Positions 1-8,029 of a stretch of DNA of 42,347 bases are shown piece by piece. The stretch's first letter is position 1; each line of letters opens with the position of its first letter. The notes under the pieces are model-generated. The model did not search any database. It was not told the DNA's origin and was given only the letters and a program-made list of their open reading frames with translations. Source of the DNA: Anaerolineae bacterium (GTDB lineage Bacteria > Chloroflexota > Anaerolineae > JAADDB01); NCBI GenBank assembly GCA_015486845.1, contig WFQU01000151.1:1-42347 (forward strand). The letters run 5' to 3'. The position numbers and the translations under genes were made by a program.

Positions 1-361
1 TAGGATGTCCTAACAACTTCCCACCGGCATCATCCATGGCAATTTCCACGCCGTGCAAAGAATCTTCGCCCAATGACGCATTCGGCCCGGACAAAACGAC
101 CATCGCCGCAATCTTGATGGGATCGCCCTTGGCGACTTCAACACATCCCAATGGGTCCGTGCACTTATAACCTTCCACCGGAGCCTTCGTCGCGGCTGGA
201 GCTTTCGTCGCGGCCGGAGCCTTCGTCGCCGGCGCAGGGGCTTTGGTTGCTACAGGAGCCTTCGTCGGCGCGGGTGTTGCCCCGCCACCACAAGCTGCCA
301 AAACCATACTGGCGATGAGCAACAGAGCCAGTAACGCAAATGCCTTCTTGTTCTTACTCAT
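1..361 (-). CDS. ABC transporter substrate-binding lipoprotein, N-terminal part (truncated by window edge)
   Basis: The visible 120 residues start with a lipoprotein signal peptide: Lys-rich start, hydrophobic stretch, then the lipobox LAAC followed by GGG. An exported low-complexity linker follows, made of about five repeats of the type APxATKAP, probably a flexible tether. After the linker the sequence KGDPIKIAAMVVLSGPNA resembles the start of a type I periplasmic binding fold (Leu/Ile/Val-binding family), so it is likely the binding lipoprotein of an amino-acid or similar uptake transporter. The rest of the gene lies beyond base 1. The start ATG at 361 is preceded by a strong AGGAGGAGA ribosome binding site. 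The substrate cannot be told from this fragment. Confidence 0.85.
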   Translation of the reverse strand, partial: MSKNKKAFALLALLLIASMVLAACGGGATPAPTKAPVATKAPAPATKAPAATKAPAATKAPVEGYKCTDPLGCVEVAKGDPIKIAAMVVLSGPNASLGEDSLHGVEIAMDDAGGKLLGHP

Positions 362-501
362 TTTCTCCTCCTACGTAATTAGCTTCTACCAGTTTGCAAT
401 CAACCAACAACATCCATTTCTTATCAGCAATCATGTAGTTTTCTTGGTCACCACCTCCCTTCCAAGACCATCATAAACGGAAAAAACAGCTTGTCGTTAA
501 C

Positions 502-536
502 ACTATAACAAGTCCTTGTGTTCCATAAGAACACAA
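502..536 (-). promoter_or_regulatory. Possible promoter with overlapping palindromic operator for the lipoprotein gene
   Basis: On the minus strand a -10-like TATAGT lies at 507-502. Directly upstream, where a -35 box would sit, is a perfect inverted repeat, TTGTGTTC and GAACACAA around a 5-base loop (516-536). There is no good -35 box. The arrangement suits a regulator-controlled promoter for the lipoprotein at 361, but this rests on pattern alone. Confidence 0.35.
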
Positions 537-682
537 CTTTATCTAGAACTATCGGGATCGGGGAAAATGTACAGAGGAACTCCTCGGCCATTGAGGAAAC
601 CCTGTTATCTTTGTTTTTATTTTATAGGGTAAACCAAATTAGACACGACTATGACCGGGATTGCATCAATGCAACCATGACT

Positions 683-726
683 CCGCAGAAAAAAGGCATC
701 CATCACCAGCCTGTTAGGCTGGTGCC
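683..726 (-). terminator. Hairpin with T-run, possible intrinsic terminator
   Basis: Minus-strand stem CACCAGCC/GGCTGGTG with loop TAACA (704-724), followed by 9 bases and then six T at 694-689. The gap between stem and T-run is longer than usual, so termination is uncertain. Confidence 0.35.
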
Positions 727-1104
727 CCACTTTTTAGGTGAACCCAGGGGGAAGACACCCTCAAAGAAGCTAATTCTACAGGGCCTTTGTTTTACTTCCT
801 AATCCTTTTTCAGGACAGCCATTCATACCTTACCAATTGTATTTCTTGCTCAACAAGCAAAACTGTTAATATGGAACCGCAAAAGTACCCACACATGGAG
901 AAATTTAAATCAGCGAATCGAGCGAATTGGAGAATTGACAACAGTGTTGTATGCAAACTGACCGACCGTTTCGCTGATTCGCTTCTTCGTCGAATCACTG
1001 GATCGGTACTTTCACGTTAACGCCCTTTCGGCTCGGGCTCGCCCAAGTTAAGGAATTTTAGATATTCGGCATTCCACATCATTAAGTCAATACAACAAAA
1101 AGGC
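690..1104 (-). ncRNA. Candidate untranslated transcript or very long leader between a consensus promoter and a hairpin
   Basis: The region 362-1274 carries no convincing gene. A perfect consensus promoter at 1111-1139 fires leftwards into it. About 380 bases downstream is an 8-bp perfect stem (CACCAGCC/GGCTGGTG, 704-724), followed after 9 bases by six T (694-689), which could be a terminator. The enclosed RNA of roughly 415 bases has no clear reading frame and matches no RNA family I can recognise: no tmRNA tag, SRP Alu motif or RNase P core. Parts near 900-985 are diverged copies of a short AATTCGCTGATTCGC-type repeat. It is either an independent RNA or a long, attenuated leader of the lipoprotein gene. 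Confidence 0.25.
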
Positions 1105-1110
1105 AAAAAA

Positions 1111-1139
1111 ATTATACTGTACCGAGACTATGTTGTCAA
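1111..1139 (-). promoter_or_regulatory. Perfect sigma-70 consensus promoter (TTGACA, 17 bp, TATAAT)
   Basis: Reading leftwards, TTGACA is at 1139-1134 and TATAAT at 1116-1111, with a 17-base spacer. No start codon follows for hundreds of bases; the next gene in this direction starts at 361. Confidence 0.7.
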
Positions 1140-1274
1140 CTCAAAGAGCAACTAATGTTTACAGCAACGTAAACCACCAGATACAGTGCCAAATTGAATT
1201 ACAGACTCAATCACCAGCACGCTCAGGAGCTGGAGCCCCCAAGCAAACATCACGCCACGACCCTGAAGCTAACA

Positions 1275-2279
1275 TCAAACCGACATGATGCCGCGACGCA
1301 TCATGTCGTAGTTCTCTAAGGCCCGGCCGGCGCCAATAGCCACGCACGCCATCGGTTCTTCGGCCACAAAAGCGGGCACACCCGTTTCTTTGGTGATCAG
1401 GTCGCTCACATGCCGCAATAAAGCGCCACCGCCGGTGAGCACCATGCCACGGTCAATGATATCAGAAGCTAACTCCGGCGGTGCTTGTTCCAACGTTTGT
1501 TTGATAACATTGATGATCAAACCAAGCGGTTCCGACATAGCTTCAGTAATCTCTTCGGAAGTAATCTGGATCGTTTTGGGCAGGCCTCCGATCTGGTCGC
1601 GGCCGCGCACCTCCATGGTCGTAGAGTCTTCAGGCAGCAAAGCACTACCAATGGCTATCTTAAGTTCGTCGGCGGTCTGCTCACCAATCATCAAATTGTA
1701 CTTTTTCCGCACATAGGAAATGATCGCTTCGTTCAAGCGTGTGCCGCCCACCCGCACAGAACTCCAGACAACAATATCATCCAGAGACACAATCGCCGCT
1801 TCAGACGTACCCCCGCCCATATCCACCACCATGTTGCCGGTGGGCGTTTCAATAGGCAAGCCGGCACCATAAGCCGCAGCCAACGGTTCCGGCAACAAAT
1901 ACGCGACCCGAGCACCGGCTTGCATCGCTGCATCGTGCACAGCGCGCGCCTCCACCGTCGTCACGCCTTTGGGAATACTAACCATCACCTGAGGACGAAT
2001 CAGCGGAAACCGGCCTACGATTTTACGGATAAAGTAGCGTAACATGGCCTCCGTAACAATGTAATCGGCAATCACGCCAGCTTTAAGAGGTTGTGCAACC
2101 TCGATGCTCTCTGGGTTCCGGCCAAGCATCTGCTGTGCATCCGAACCAATGGCTACAATTCTGTTTGTCGAAACATCGATAGCCACGACAGAAGGCTCGC
2201 GCAACACAACCCCCCGTCCTTTCACGTAAACGAGGATATTTACCGTTCCGAGGTCAATGCCAATTTGCTTTTCAAACAT
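1275..2279 (-). CDS. mreB: Rod shape-determining protein MreB
   Basis: Bacterial actin homologue that polymerises under the membrane and guides cell-wall synthesis in elongated cells. The sequence opens with [11 protein letters not shown], the phosphate-1 loop of the actin/Hsp70 ATPase fold. It also has [15 protein letters not shown], the phosphate-2 motif [14 protein letters not shown] near residue 155, and the adenosine motif LTGGGALL near residue 285. At 334 residues it has the usual MreB length. An upstream in-frame ATG at 2303 would add eight residues but has no ribosome site, so the ATG at 2279 was chosen, with GGATAGGA directly before it. No mreC or mreD follows, so it is a stand-alone copy here; a second copy elsewhere is possible. 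Confidence 0.93.
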   Translation of the reverse strand: MFEKQIGIDLGTVNILVYVKGRGVVLREPSVVAIDVSTNRIVAIGSDAQQMLGRNPESIEVAQPLKAGVIADYIVTEAMLRYFIRKIVGRFPLIRPQVMVSIPKGVTTVEARAVHDAAMQAGARVAYLLPEPLAAAYGAGLPIETPTGNMVVDMGGGTSEAAIVSLDDIVVWSSVRVGGTRLNEAIISYVRKKYNLMIGEQTADELKIAIGSALLPEDSTTMEVRGRDQIGGLPKTIQITSEEITEAMSEPLGLIINVIKQTLEQAPPELASDIIDRGMVLTGGGALLRHVSDLITKETGVPAFVAEEPMACVAIGAGRALENYDMMRRGIMSV

Positions 2280-2433
2280 TCCTATCCATCCGAAGATATG
2301 CATTAAGCTAATTCATGGGCTTTTCGACACCACAAAAGCAAGCCTCATCTTACCAGAAAGGGAGAAAAAGAGCAAGCACATCGTCCGTCGGTACCACGTC
2401 CTCGAAAGATACCCTCCAGCAAAGCCATGAAAC

Positions 2434-2462
2434 AAGCTATATTGACACAAGGAGCTTGTCAA
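2434..2462 (-). promoter_or_regulatory. Probable promoter of mreB
   Basis: Minus strand TTGACA at 2462-2457, 17-base spacer, TAGCTT at 2439-2434 (alternatively TATAGC with a 15-base spacer). It sits about 155 bases upstream of the mreB start. The rest of 2304-2662 shows no gene. Confidence 0.5.
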
Positions 2463-2662
2463 AACAAGTTAACCCCGCTGCCGTCGTGGGGGGCGTGATG
2501 CGTCGTATTTTTTATGTCGCGTGCCGAAACAACGATGCCGGCCATCACCTGGCCATAGGCTCCACATTTGTGATTCCGATCGCTAATCTACGGTAAGCAA
2601 TAAGCATAAAGTATCTCACAACACCGTAGCGAATTTTATTTGCTGAGTGCCCGGCAAAACAA

Positions 2663-2691
2663 TTGACCAACCACTATTTTTCGATTATACT
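2663..2691 (+). promoter_or_regulatory. Promoter of the ECF sigma factor operon
   Basis: TTGACC at 2663-2668, 17-base spacer, TATACT at 2686-2691. It lies 67 bases before the sigma gene start and resembles a housekeeping rather than an ECF-type promoter. Confidence 0.6.
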
Positions 2692-2757
2692 TGTCCTGAG
2701 AGCGGTTAAGGACAAGGATTCTCCGCATGATTTGAGCGAACAGGCAGATAGAAATCC

Positions 2758-3402
2758 ATGACAATATCAAAACAAGCAGCACAACTTAGCCGTTGGCAGC
2801 GTGTTATAACCCATACAAAAGAACAAAAAACACAAGCCTTAGCACAGCTTTCCGAAGCAGAACTGGTCGAACGGGCGAAAACAGATGCTGAAGCATTTGG
2901 CGTGCTTTACGAACGACATGTAGATGCAATTTTCAACTATGTTTACTATCGAACCAGTGATCGCACGGTAGCAGAAGATCTTACTGCTCGCACTTTTTAC
3001 AACGCTCTAAATAAAATTAGTAGCTACGTGCAGCGAGGTGCACCTTTCACTTCCTGGCTATATCGCATTGCCCATAACTTGACCGCGAATTGGCATCGCG
3101 ATCAAAAGCGGTGGAAAATATCATCATTGAACGACGCATTCGAAGGGATTCATCGTTCCTCAGCCCCCACGCCGCAGGCAGAAGTGGAACGCCGGGAATC
3201 GGTGGCTATTCTCATGGATGTCATTGCCGAATTGCCAGACGATCGGCAACAATTGTTGTTGTTGAAATACGTGGAAAATATGTCCAACGCGGAGATTAGT
3301 CGCGTGATGGGTCGCACAGAAGGTGCTGTAAAGTCATTATATCACCGGACGCTCATTGCCCTGCGCCGGAAGTTGAAAATGAAAGGCTTTAGTTTAGAGT
3401 GA
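2758..3402 (+). CDS. ECF-type RNA polymerase sigma factor
   Basis: Alternative sigma factor of the sigma-70 family that redirects RNA polymerase to a specific promoter set. It has region 2 (about residues 55-120: YERHVDAIFNYVYYRT, then SWLYRIAHNLTANWHRD for -10 recognition). A short linker leads to region 4 (about 160-210: LPDDRQQLLLLKYVENMSNAEISRVMG plus the helix-turn-helix TEGAVKSLYHRTLIALRRKL). Regions 1 and 3 are absent, as in ECF factors. The first 45 residues are a charged extension. The ATG at 2758 has only a weak ribosome site. The next gene starts 7 bases downstream and encodes a small protein with one membrane segment, the typical layout of a sigma/anti-sigma pair. Confidence 0.92.
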   Translation: MTISKQAAQLSRWQRVITHTKEQKTQALAQLSEAELVERAKTDAEAFGVLYERHVDAIFNYVYYRTSDRTVAEDLTARTFYNALNKISSYVQRGAPFTSWLYRIAHNLTANWHRDQKRWKISSLNDAFEGIHRSSAPTPQAEVERRESVAILMDVIAELPDDRQQLLLLKYVENMSNAEISRVMGRTEGAVKSLYHRTLIALRRKLKMKGFSLE

Positions 3403-3409
3403 GGTCGCT

Positions 3410-3781
3410 ATGAATCAGGAAGCCTATTATGTCGAAAAACACGCCCATGCCCTGGTAGCCGATGACGAAAAACAAGCTCAGCTCATCGAAGATCGGTTAG
3501 CCGACGTACCAGGCTTGAATGCATTTTTTGCTTTGAACCGACTGTTGCGGCGTTCTCTCCAGCCACAGCCGGTGGACATTAAATTCCGACAGCAGTTGCA
3601 CAAACGGTTAATTAAGGCCGCCCGGCAGCGACAGGCAGAGCAATCGACACCGGCGCTGGCACATCCTTTCTGGCGTCGTTACTGGGTTTGGGGAGCAATA
3701 GCTGCGTCCGCAGCATCCGTCGCCGGCAGTTTAGCCTTTCTGCTTTTCTGGCGACGATCATCAGGTAGTATAGCTTCATGA
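3410..3781 (+). CDS. Small single-membrane-segment protein, probable anti-sigma partner
   Basis: The 123-residue protein has a charged, helical N-terminal part (residues 1-85). A single hydrophobic segment follows, WVWGAIAASAASVAGSLAFLLF (about 93-114), and then a short RRSS tail, giving a cytoplasmic-domain-plus-anchor layout. No HxxxCxxC zinc motif is present and the family was not recognised. Its place 7 bases after an ECF sigma gene suggests it holds that sigma factor at the membrane; this is inference from context. The ribosome site is GAGGTCGC before the ATG. Its stop codon overlaps the next start (ATGA at 3778). Confidence 0.7.
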   Translation: MNQEAYYVEKHAHALVADDEKQAQLIEDRLADVPGLNAFFALNRLLRRSLQPQPVDIKFRQQLHKRLIKAARQRQAEQSTPALAHPFWRRYWVWGAIAASAASVAGSLAFLLFWRRSSGSIAS

Positions 3782-4230
3782 ATGCACAACATAGCGCGGA
3801 CACCGTGGCGCTATCCACAAATTTTCCTGTTGTCATACCGGTGGCTATCCGCTTCCGCGACCTGGACGCACTAGGACATGTCAATAATGCCGTCTATTTG
3901 AGCTACCTGGAAGTCGCACGCGTTGCCTATTACCACCGACTCGGTTGGGACAGCCGGCAAAACAGTTTCGGCTTCGTAGTCGTCAACATTTGTATCGACT
4001 ACCACTCGCCGCTCTTTCTGGAAGACCAGGTCTTAGTCGGCATCAAAGTAAGCAAAATCGGCCGCACGAGCTTCACTTTTACGTATGAAATGCGCGAAGA
4101 AGCAAGCGGTCGGTTAGCAGCAACAGCAGAAAGCGTTCAAGTGACCGTCGATGAGCACCAATCACATAGCATTCCCGTGCCGGAAGAGCTACGTCACCGG
4201 GTAGCCAATCTGGAAGGAAAACCGCTTTAA
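3778..4230 (+). CDS. Acyl-CoA thioesterase, hotdog fold (4HBT/YbgC family)
   Basis: Hydrolyses acyl-CoA thioesters in the cytoplasm. The family signature is clear near residues 20-50: RFRDLDALGHVNNAVYLSYL, with the conserved catalytic Asp and the GHVNN turn of 4-hydroxybenzoyl-CoA-type thioesterases. A central hotdog strand region (ICIDYHSPLFLEDQVLVGI) and SFTFTYEMRE follow. At 150 residues it has the usual family length. It is translationally coupled to the preceding gene by an ATGA overlap, so it shares the sigma factor operon, though a functional link is not obvious. Natural substrate unknown. Confidence 0.88.
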   Translation: MNAQHSADTVALSTNFPVVIPVAIRFRDLDALGHVNNAVYLSYLEVARVAYYHRLGWDSRQNSFGFVVVNICIDYHSPLFLEDQVLVGIKVSKIGRTSFTFTYEMREEASGRLAATAESVQVTVDEHQSHSIPVPEELRHRVANLEGKPL

Positions 4231-4232
4231 CA

Positions 4233-4266
4233 AGATATAACGGACGTAAAAATGACCGTCATATCT
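4233..4266. terminator. Hairpin between convergent genes
   Basis: AGATATAACGG (4233-4243) and CCGTCATATCT (4256-4266) form an 11-bp stem with one mismatch and a 12-base loop between the thioesterase gene and the oppositely directed hydroxylase operon. There is no T-run, so its strength is uncertain. Confidence 0.4.
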
Positions 4267-4284
4267 CTCTCCACGCATCGCACG

Positions 4285-6666
4285 CTACTGCCGTCCCTTG
4301 GCTTGTATGGCCTGCAAAACACGCTCTGGCGTCATAGGCAATGCCCGTAAACGCACGCCCACCGCATCAGCGATGGCGTTGGCCACAGCCGGCGCTACCC
4401 CGTCAATAGGCAGCTCAGCCACCGATTTAGCACCCAACGGCCCACTGGGCTCCACCGTCGGCACGAAAACTGTGGTCAGCTCCGGCATATCCAGACTGGT
4501 GAAAATACGATACTGGTTCACGTGCGGATTGGTCAAATGCCCCCCGCGACTAAATTCCATCCCCTCGGCCAGCGCGTAGCCAAGCCCTTGCGCCACAGCG
4601 CCTTCCACCTGTCCTTCCGCCGTGGTTAGATTGATCACTTGGCCGATATCGGCAACGGTAACAAATTTCTCCACGCGCACCTGGCCTGTTTCCGTGTCCA
4701 CCAGAACCTGGGCAAACTGGGCGGCAAAAGGCTGCGGGCAACGGTAAGACATATGCGATGCCGTGGCCATGATCTGATGTTGATCCACCATGTGCAAGCT
4801 GCGCATGGCGACCTCTTTCAGTGTCACGCTGCGCCCGTCCGGGGCCATCGCACGACCATTTTCCAAGTGCAACGTTTCCGCCGGCACCTCCAGCATCTCC
4901 GCAGCCACCTCTTTGACCTGCAAAGCGACTTTCATGGCGGTTTTCTGGACGGCCCCGCCGGAAATAAACGTGGTACTGGAAGCATAAGCACCTTTGTCGA
5001 AAGGCGTGAAATCAGTGTCGGCAGAGAAAACGATGATATTATCCACAGCACAGCCTAAAATCTCAGCTGCAATTTGCGCCATCACCGTGTCGGCGCCGGT
5101 GCCCAAATCAGAACCGCCGTAGAGCAGATTGAACGAGCCATCATCGTTGATCTTCATGTAAGCGCCGCCCATGTCCAGCCCGGGGATGGCCGACCCGTGG
5201 GCGACGATGGCCGCGCCCATGCCCCGGCGCAGCCACGGTTTGCCGGGCACCAGATGCCAGGCCGAATCCAGTCGCTTTCCCCAGCCGATAATGTCAGCGC
5301 CAGTATCCGTGCACTGCTCCAGCGCCACCGATTCCACCGGATTCTCGTAGCCCTCGCGCCCTTCACCCAACGGTTTGGCTAGCGCGAAAATGTCGCCTTG
5401 ACGCACCCAATTGCGGCGATAAACATCCAGCACATCCAGCCCTAACTTCTCAGCCGCCTCATCGATAAGCGTACCCAGGGGGAAATAACCCTGGGTGGCA
5501 CCATAGCCGCGAAACGCGCCGGCCACCGGATGGTTGGTATAAACCACATCACCGCTAAAACGCATATTCTTCGTGCGTAACAAACCCAATGTCTTAGCAC
5601 CGACATTACTTAGCACCGTCAGACCATGAGCGCCGTAAGCACCGGTGCTGGAAAGCGCGTAGAGCGAGGCTGCTGTGATCGTGCCATCTTTCTTGAAACC
5701 GATTTTCATCTGAATGATGTAAGCGTGGCGGGAACGGGTAGAACGGAATTCTTCATCGCGATCCAAACGCATCCGCACCGGCCGGTTGGTCTTGATGACC
5801 AAATGCGCCACCAAATCATCCAAAACGATGTCTTGCTTGCCGCCGAAGCCGCCGCCCAAACGTGGCTTAATGACTTTAATTCGTTTTTCCGGCAAGCCGG
5901 TCGCCCATCCCACCACGCGGCGGACATGGAACGGCACCTGGGTGCTGGAACGGATGACCAACCGGTCGTCGTTATCCCAATAGCCGATGACCACATGCGG
6001 TTCCATCGCTACGTGGTGCTGAAATGGTTCGCGAAATTTTCCTTCGACGACTAAATCCGCGCTGGCAAATTGGCCGTCTACATCGCCGGCTTCCGCTTCG
6101 ATATGACAGACTAAGTTGCGCTGCGCGTCGAGAATGCCGTCCACATCCAGCTCGTCATGGATGACCGGAGCGCCCGGCGCCATTGCTTTCTCCATGTCGA
6201 AAACAGCCGGCAATTTCTCGTATTCCACTTCGATCAGCCGGGCCGCTTCGGCGGCAATTTCCGGCGTTTCGGCAGCCACGACCGCCACCCTGTCGCCGAC
6301 AAACCGCACTTTGTTGTCTAAGCTCACCCGGTCATTGGGGGAAGGGGATGGGTGCGACTGTCCAGCGGAAACGAAAGGAATACGGGGCAGGTCTTTATAA
6401 GTCAAAACGGCGTGTACGCCGGGCAGCGCCGCCGCTTTGCTGGTATCAATACGCTTGATGCGAGCGTGGGCGTAAGGGCTGGTGAGTAATTTGGCAAATA
6501 ACATCCCCGGCAAACTGAAATCATCGGTATAGATCGGCTTTCCCCGCGCCATTTTCGCCGCATCGACTTTCTTCACCCGTTTACCAACGACACGGAAATC
6601 ATCGTTGGTCAGTCCTTCCGGGTGTTCGGCCATGCGTAACATTTCTTCGATATTGTTATAAGCCAC
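4285..6666 (-). CDS. Molybdenum hydroxylase large subunit (xanthine dehydrogenase family, Moco-binding)
   Basis: Catalytic subunit of a xanthine-dehydrogenase/aldehyde-oxidase-type enzyme, which hydroxylates a carbon next to N or O using the molybdenum-pterin cofactor. The 793 residues match the family length. Visible hallmarks are the N-terminal GKPIYTDDF, the Moco-contact loop RLGGGFGGKQD near residue 275, and AFRGYGATQ near 390, where xanthine-type enzymes have FRG(F/Y)G. The C-terminal GAKSVAEL carries the glutamate expected to act as catalytic base. The Cys-containing AYxCSFR loop of form I CO dehydrogenase is absent, so CO oxidation is unlikely; the substrate is unknown. It starts with GTG at 6666 behind AAGGAG, three bases after the FeS gene. 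Cofactor synthesis genes moaC and moaDE lie at 38.1-39.3 kb. Confidence 0.92.
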   Translation of the reverse strand: MAYNNIEEMLRMAEHPEGLTNDDFRVVGKRVKKVDAAKMARGKPIYTDDFSLPGMLFAKLLTSPYAHARIKRIDTSKAAALPGVHAVLTYKDLPRIPFVSAGQSHPSPSPNDRVSLDNKVRFVGDRVAVVAAETPEIAAEAARLIEVEYEKLPAVFDMEKAMAPGAPVIHDELDVDGILDAQRNLVCHIEAEAGDVDGQFASADLVVEGKFREPFQHHVAMEPHVVIGYWDNDDRLVIRSSTQVPFHVRRVVGWATGLPEKRIKVIKPRLGGGFGGKQDIVLDDLVAHLVIKTNRPVRMRLDRDEEFRSTRSRHAYIIQMKIGFKKDGTITAASLYALSSTGAYGAHGLTVLSNVGAKTLGLLRTKNMRFSGDVVYTNHPVAGAFRGYGATQGYFPLGTLIDEAAEKLGLDVLDVYRRNWVRQGDIFALAKPLGEGREGYENPVESVALEQCTDTGADIIGWGKRLDSAWHLVPGKPWLRRGMGAAIVAHGSAIPGLDMGGAYMKINDDGSFNLLYGGSDLGTGADTVMAQIAAEILGCAVDNIIVFSADTDFTPFDKGAYASSTTFISGGAVQKTAMKVALQVKEVAAEMLEVPAETLHLENGRAMAPDGRSVTLKEVAMRSLHMVDQHQIMATASHMSYRCPQPFAAQFAQVLVDTETGQVRVEKFVTVADIGQVINLTTAEGQVEGAVAQGLGYALAEGMEFSRGGHLTNPHVNQYRIFTSLDMPELTTVFVPTVEPSGPLGAKSVAELPIDGVAPAVANAIADAVGVRLRALPMTPERVLQAIQAKGRQ

Positions 6667-6669
6667 GGC

Positions 6670-7134
6670 TCACGCTCCTTTCGTTCGGGTAATGAACAGC
6701 TTGACCGCTTTTTCTTGCTTCACATAGCCGGTACAGCGGCACAGAACCGTGTTCAATGCGTCTTTGATCTCGTCGTCATCAGGAGTCTGATTCTCGGCCA
6801 AGAGCGATTTGGCCGCCAGCAACATGCCAGGGGTACAGTAGCCACACTGAACCGCACCGGTTTCCATAAAAGCTTCCTGCAACGCATCCAATCGGCCCTG
6901 ATCGTCCAATCCCTCCACCGTGGTAACCTTGTGTCCGTCCGCCTGGGCAGCCAGGATAGTACAAGAATGGGCAGCTCTGCCGTCGAAAAGCACGGTACAG
7001 ACGCCGCACGTACCGCTATCGCAGCCGTATTTCACGCTGAGATAGCCCTCGCGGCGCAGCAGGTCGCGTAAATTCTCGCCTGGCGCCGCTTGCCATATTT
7101 TCTGTTCGTCGTTGACTGTCAATCGTATTTCCAT
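6670..7134 (-). CDS. Molybdenum hydroxylase (2Fe-2S) subunit
   Basis: Small electron-transfer subunit carrying two [2Fe-2S] clusters between the molybdenum site and FAD. The N-terminal plant-ferredoxin-like cluster is at about residues 38-60 (KYGCDSGTCGVCTV plus a later Cys in AAHSCTIL). The C-terminal four-helix cluster shows GAVQCGYCTPGM and VLCRCTGY. All eight expected cysteines are visible. The ATG at 7134 (MEIRLTVND) gives the usual ~154-residue length; a longer upstream extension overlaps the previous gene and is unlikely. It lies one base after the FAD-subunit stop codon, so the three genes form one transcription unit in the order FAD, FeS, Moco. Confidence 0.93.
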   Translation of the reverse strand: MEIRLTVNDEQKIWQAAPGENLRDLLRREGYLSVKYGCDSGTCGVCTVLFDGRAAHSCTILAAQADGHKVTTVEGLDDQGRLDALQEAFMETGAVQCGYCTPGMLLAAKSLLAENQTPDDDEIKDALNTVLCRCTGYVKQEKAVKLFITRTKGA

Positions 7135-7135
7135 A

Positions 7136-7975
7136 TTATGCCCCCGTCTCCTCGCCCCAGGCCGCCAAGAGCGCCCGTTTGACAACCACTGGCGCCACTG
7201 TGCGGCGATACGCATGGCTGCCCCGTTGATTGCCGCGATGTTTGACGAAGTCGCTGACGGCGGGCAAAACGCCGATCATGGCATCCAGGGTGCCAGCCGC
7301 CAGCAATTTCCCTTCCACTTCCGGCAAGCGAACCGGCCGGTGTTGGATACCCCCGACAGCAATCCGAACGGCGTTCACATGATCACCGTCCCGGCGCAGC
7401 GCCGCTGCCGCGGTCACAATGGGATCATCACTTTCCAGTTTCGCCACGCGCCCGCTGCCCAAACGCCACACCCCCGGATAATGAAAGCGGACCGCCGTAA
7501 TGAGGCCATCGGCTAAATAGCTGCTTTTGTCCGCCAAGAATTCCCCCAGCGCAACAGACTGCGCACCACCGTCCAGTTCCACCGTTGCGTCCAGCACCAA
7601 TAGCATGTTGAGCAGCTCGGACGTTCCCTCGGCGATGGCGATGCAGCCGCCTAACGTCGCCATATTGCGGACGGCATAACTCCCTTCGCGGCGAGCGGCT
7701 TCGCTAAGGAGACCGCCGGCCAGTTGGCGTATATTGGCGTCCCGGGCCAAGGTTTGCAGCCGGAGCATAGCACCTAAACAAACGGTGTCCCCAATTTCGA
7801 TATCGTCCAGGCCCAATTCGCTGAGGTCGACAATTGCCTCAATGCGAGGGTTACTGGACAGCCCTAAACGGGTTCCGCCGGCCAATGGAACCGTGTTGAT
7901 GCTGCCGCGTCGCAGCAAGGCCAATGCCTCGTTCAGGTCGTTAGGGCGAAAGTATTCGCGCAAGTTGTTCAGCAT
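7136..7975 (-). CDS. Molybdenum hydroxylase FAD-binding subunit
   Basis: Medium subunit that binds FAD and passes electrons to the final acceptor. The 279-residue protein has the FAD-binding PCMH pattern: AGGTRLGLSSNP near residue 35 for the pyrophosphate. A second FAD motif, VRNMATLGGCIAIA near 105, matches the TIGGN/TLGGN loop of the family, followed by a CO_deh_flav_C-like domain. It is the first gene of the operon. The ATG at 7975 is preceded by AAAGGA. No [4Fe-4S] insertion of the 4-hydroxybenzoyl-CoA-reductase type is seen. Confidence 0.9.
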   Translation of the reverse strand: MLNNLREYFRPNDLNEALALLRRGSINTVPLAGGTRLGLSSNPRIEAIVDLSELGLDDIEIGDTVCLGAMLRLQTLARDANIRQLAGGLLSEAARREGSYAVRNMATLGGCIAIAEGTSELLNMLLVLDATVELDGGAQSVALGEFLADKSSYLADGLITAVRFHYPGVWRLGSGRVAKLESDDPIVTAAAALRRDGDHVNAVRIAVGGIQHRPVRLPEVEGKLLAAGTLDAMIGVLPAVSDFVKHRGNQRGSHAYRRTVAPVVVKRALLAAWGEETGA

Positions 7976-8029
7976 GTATCTTTTCCTTTCTGCTCAGTCG
8001 TAGGAGTAGAAATTCCATCGCTTTTTCAC

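Noticed and set aside
683-780. Riboswitch between the lipoprotein gene and the upstream promoter
   Set aside because: Hairpins are present, but I could not match the conserved core of any riboswitch class; left as an unassigned RNA candidate.
518-1020. Small open frames in the gap before mreB
   Set aside because: No ribosome sites, no protein-like composition, and they overlap repeats and the promoter-hairpin region.
4285-7975. Aerobic CO dehydrogenase (coxMSL)
   Set aside because: Same subunit types and gene order, but the cysteine-containing active-site loop of form I is missing and the FRGYG loop is xanthine-type.
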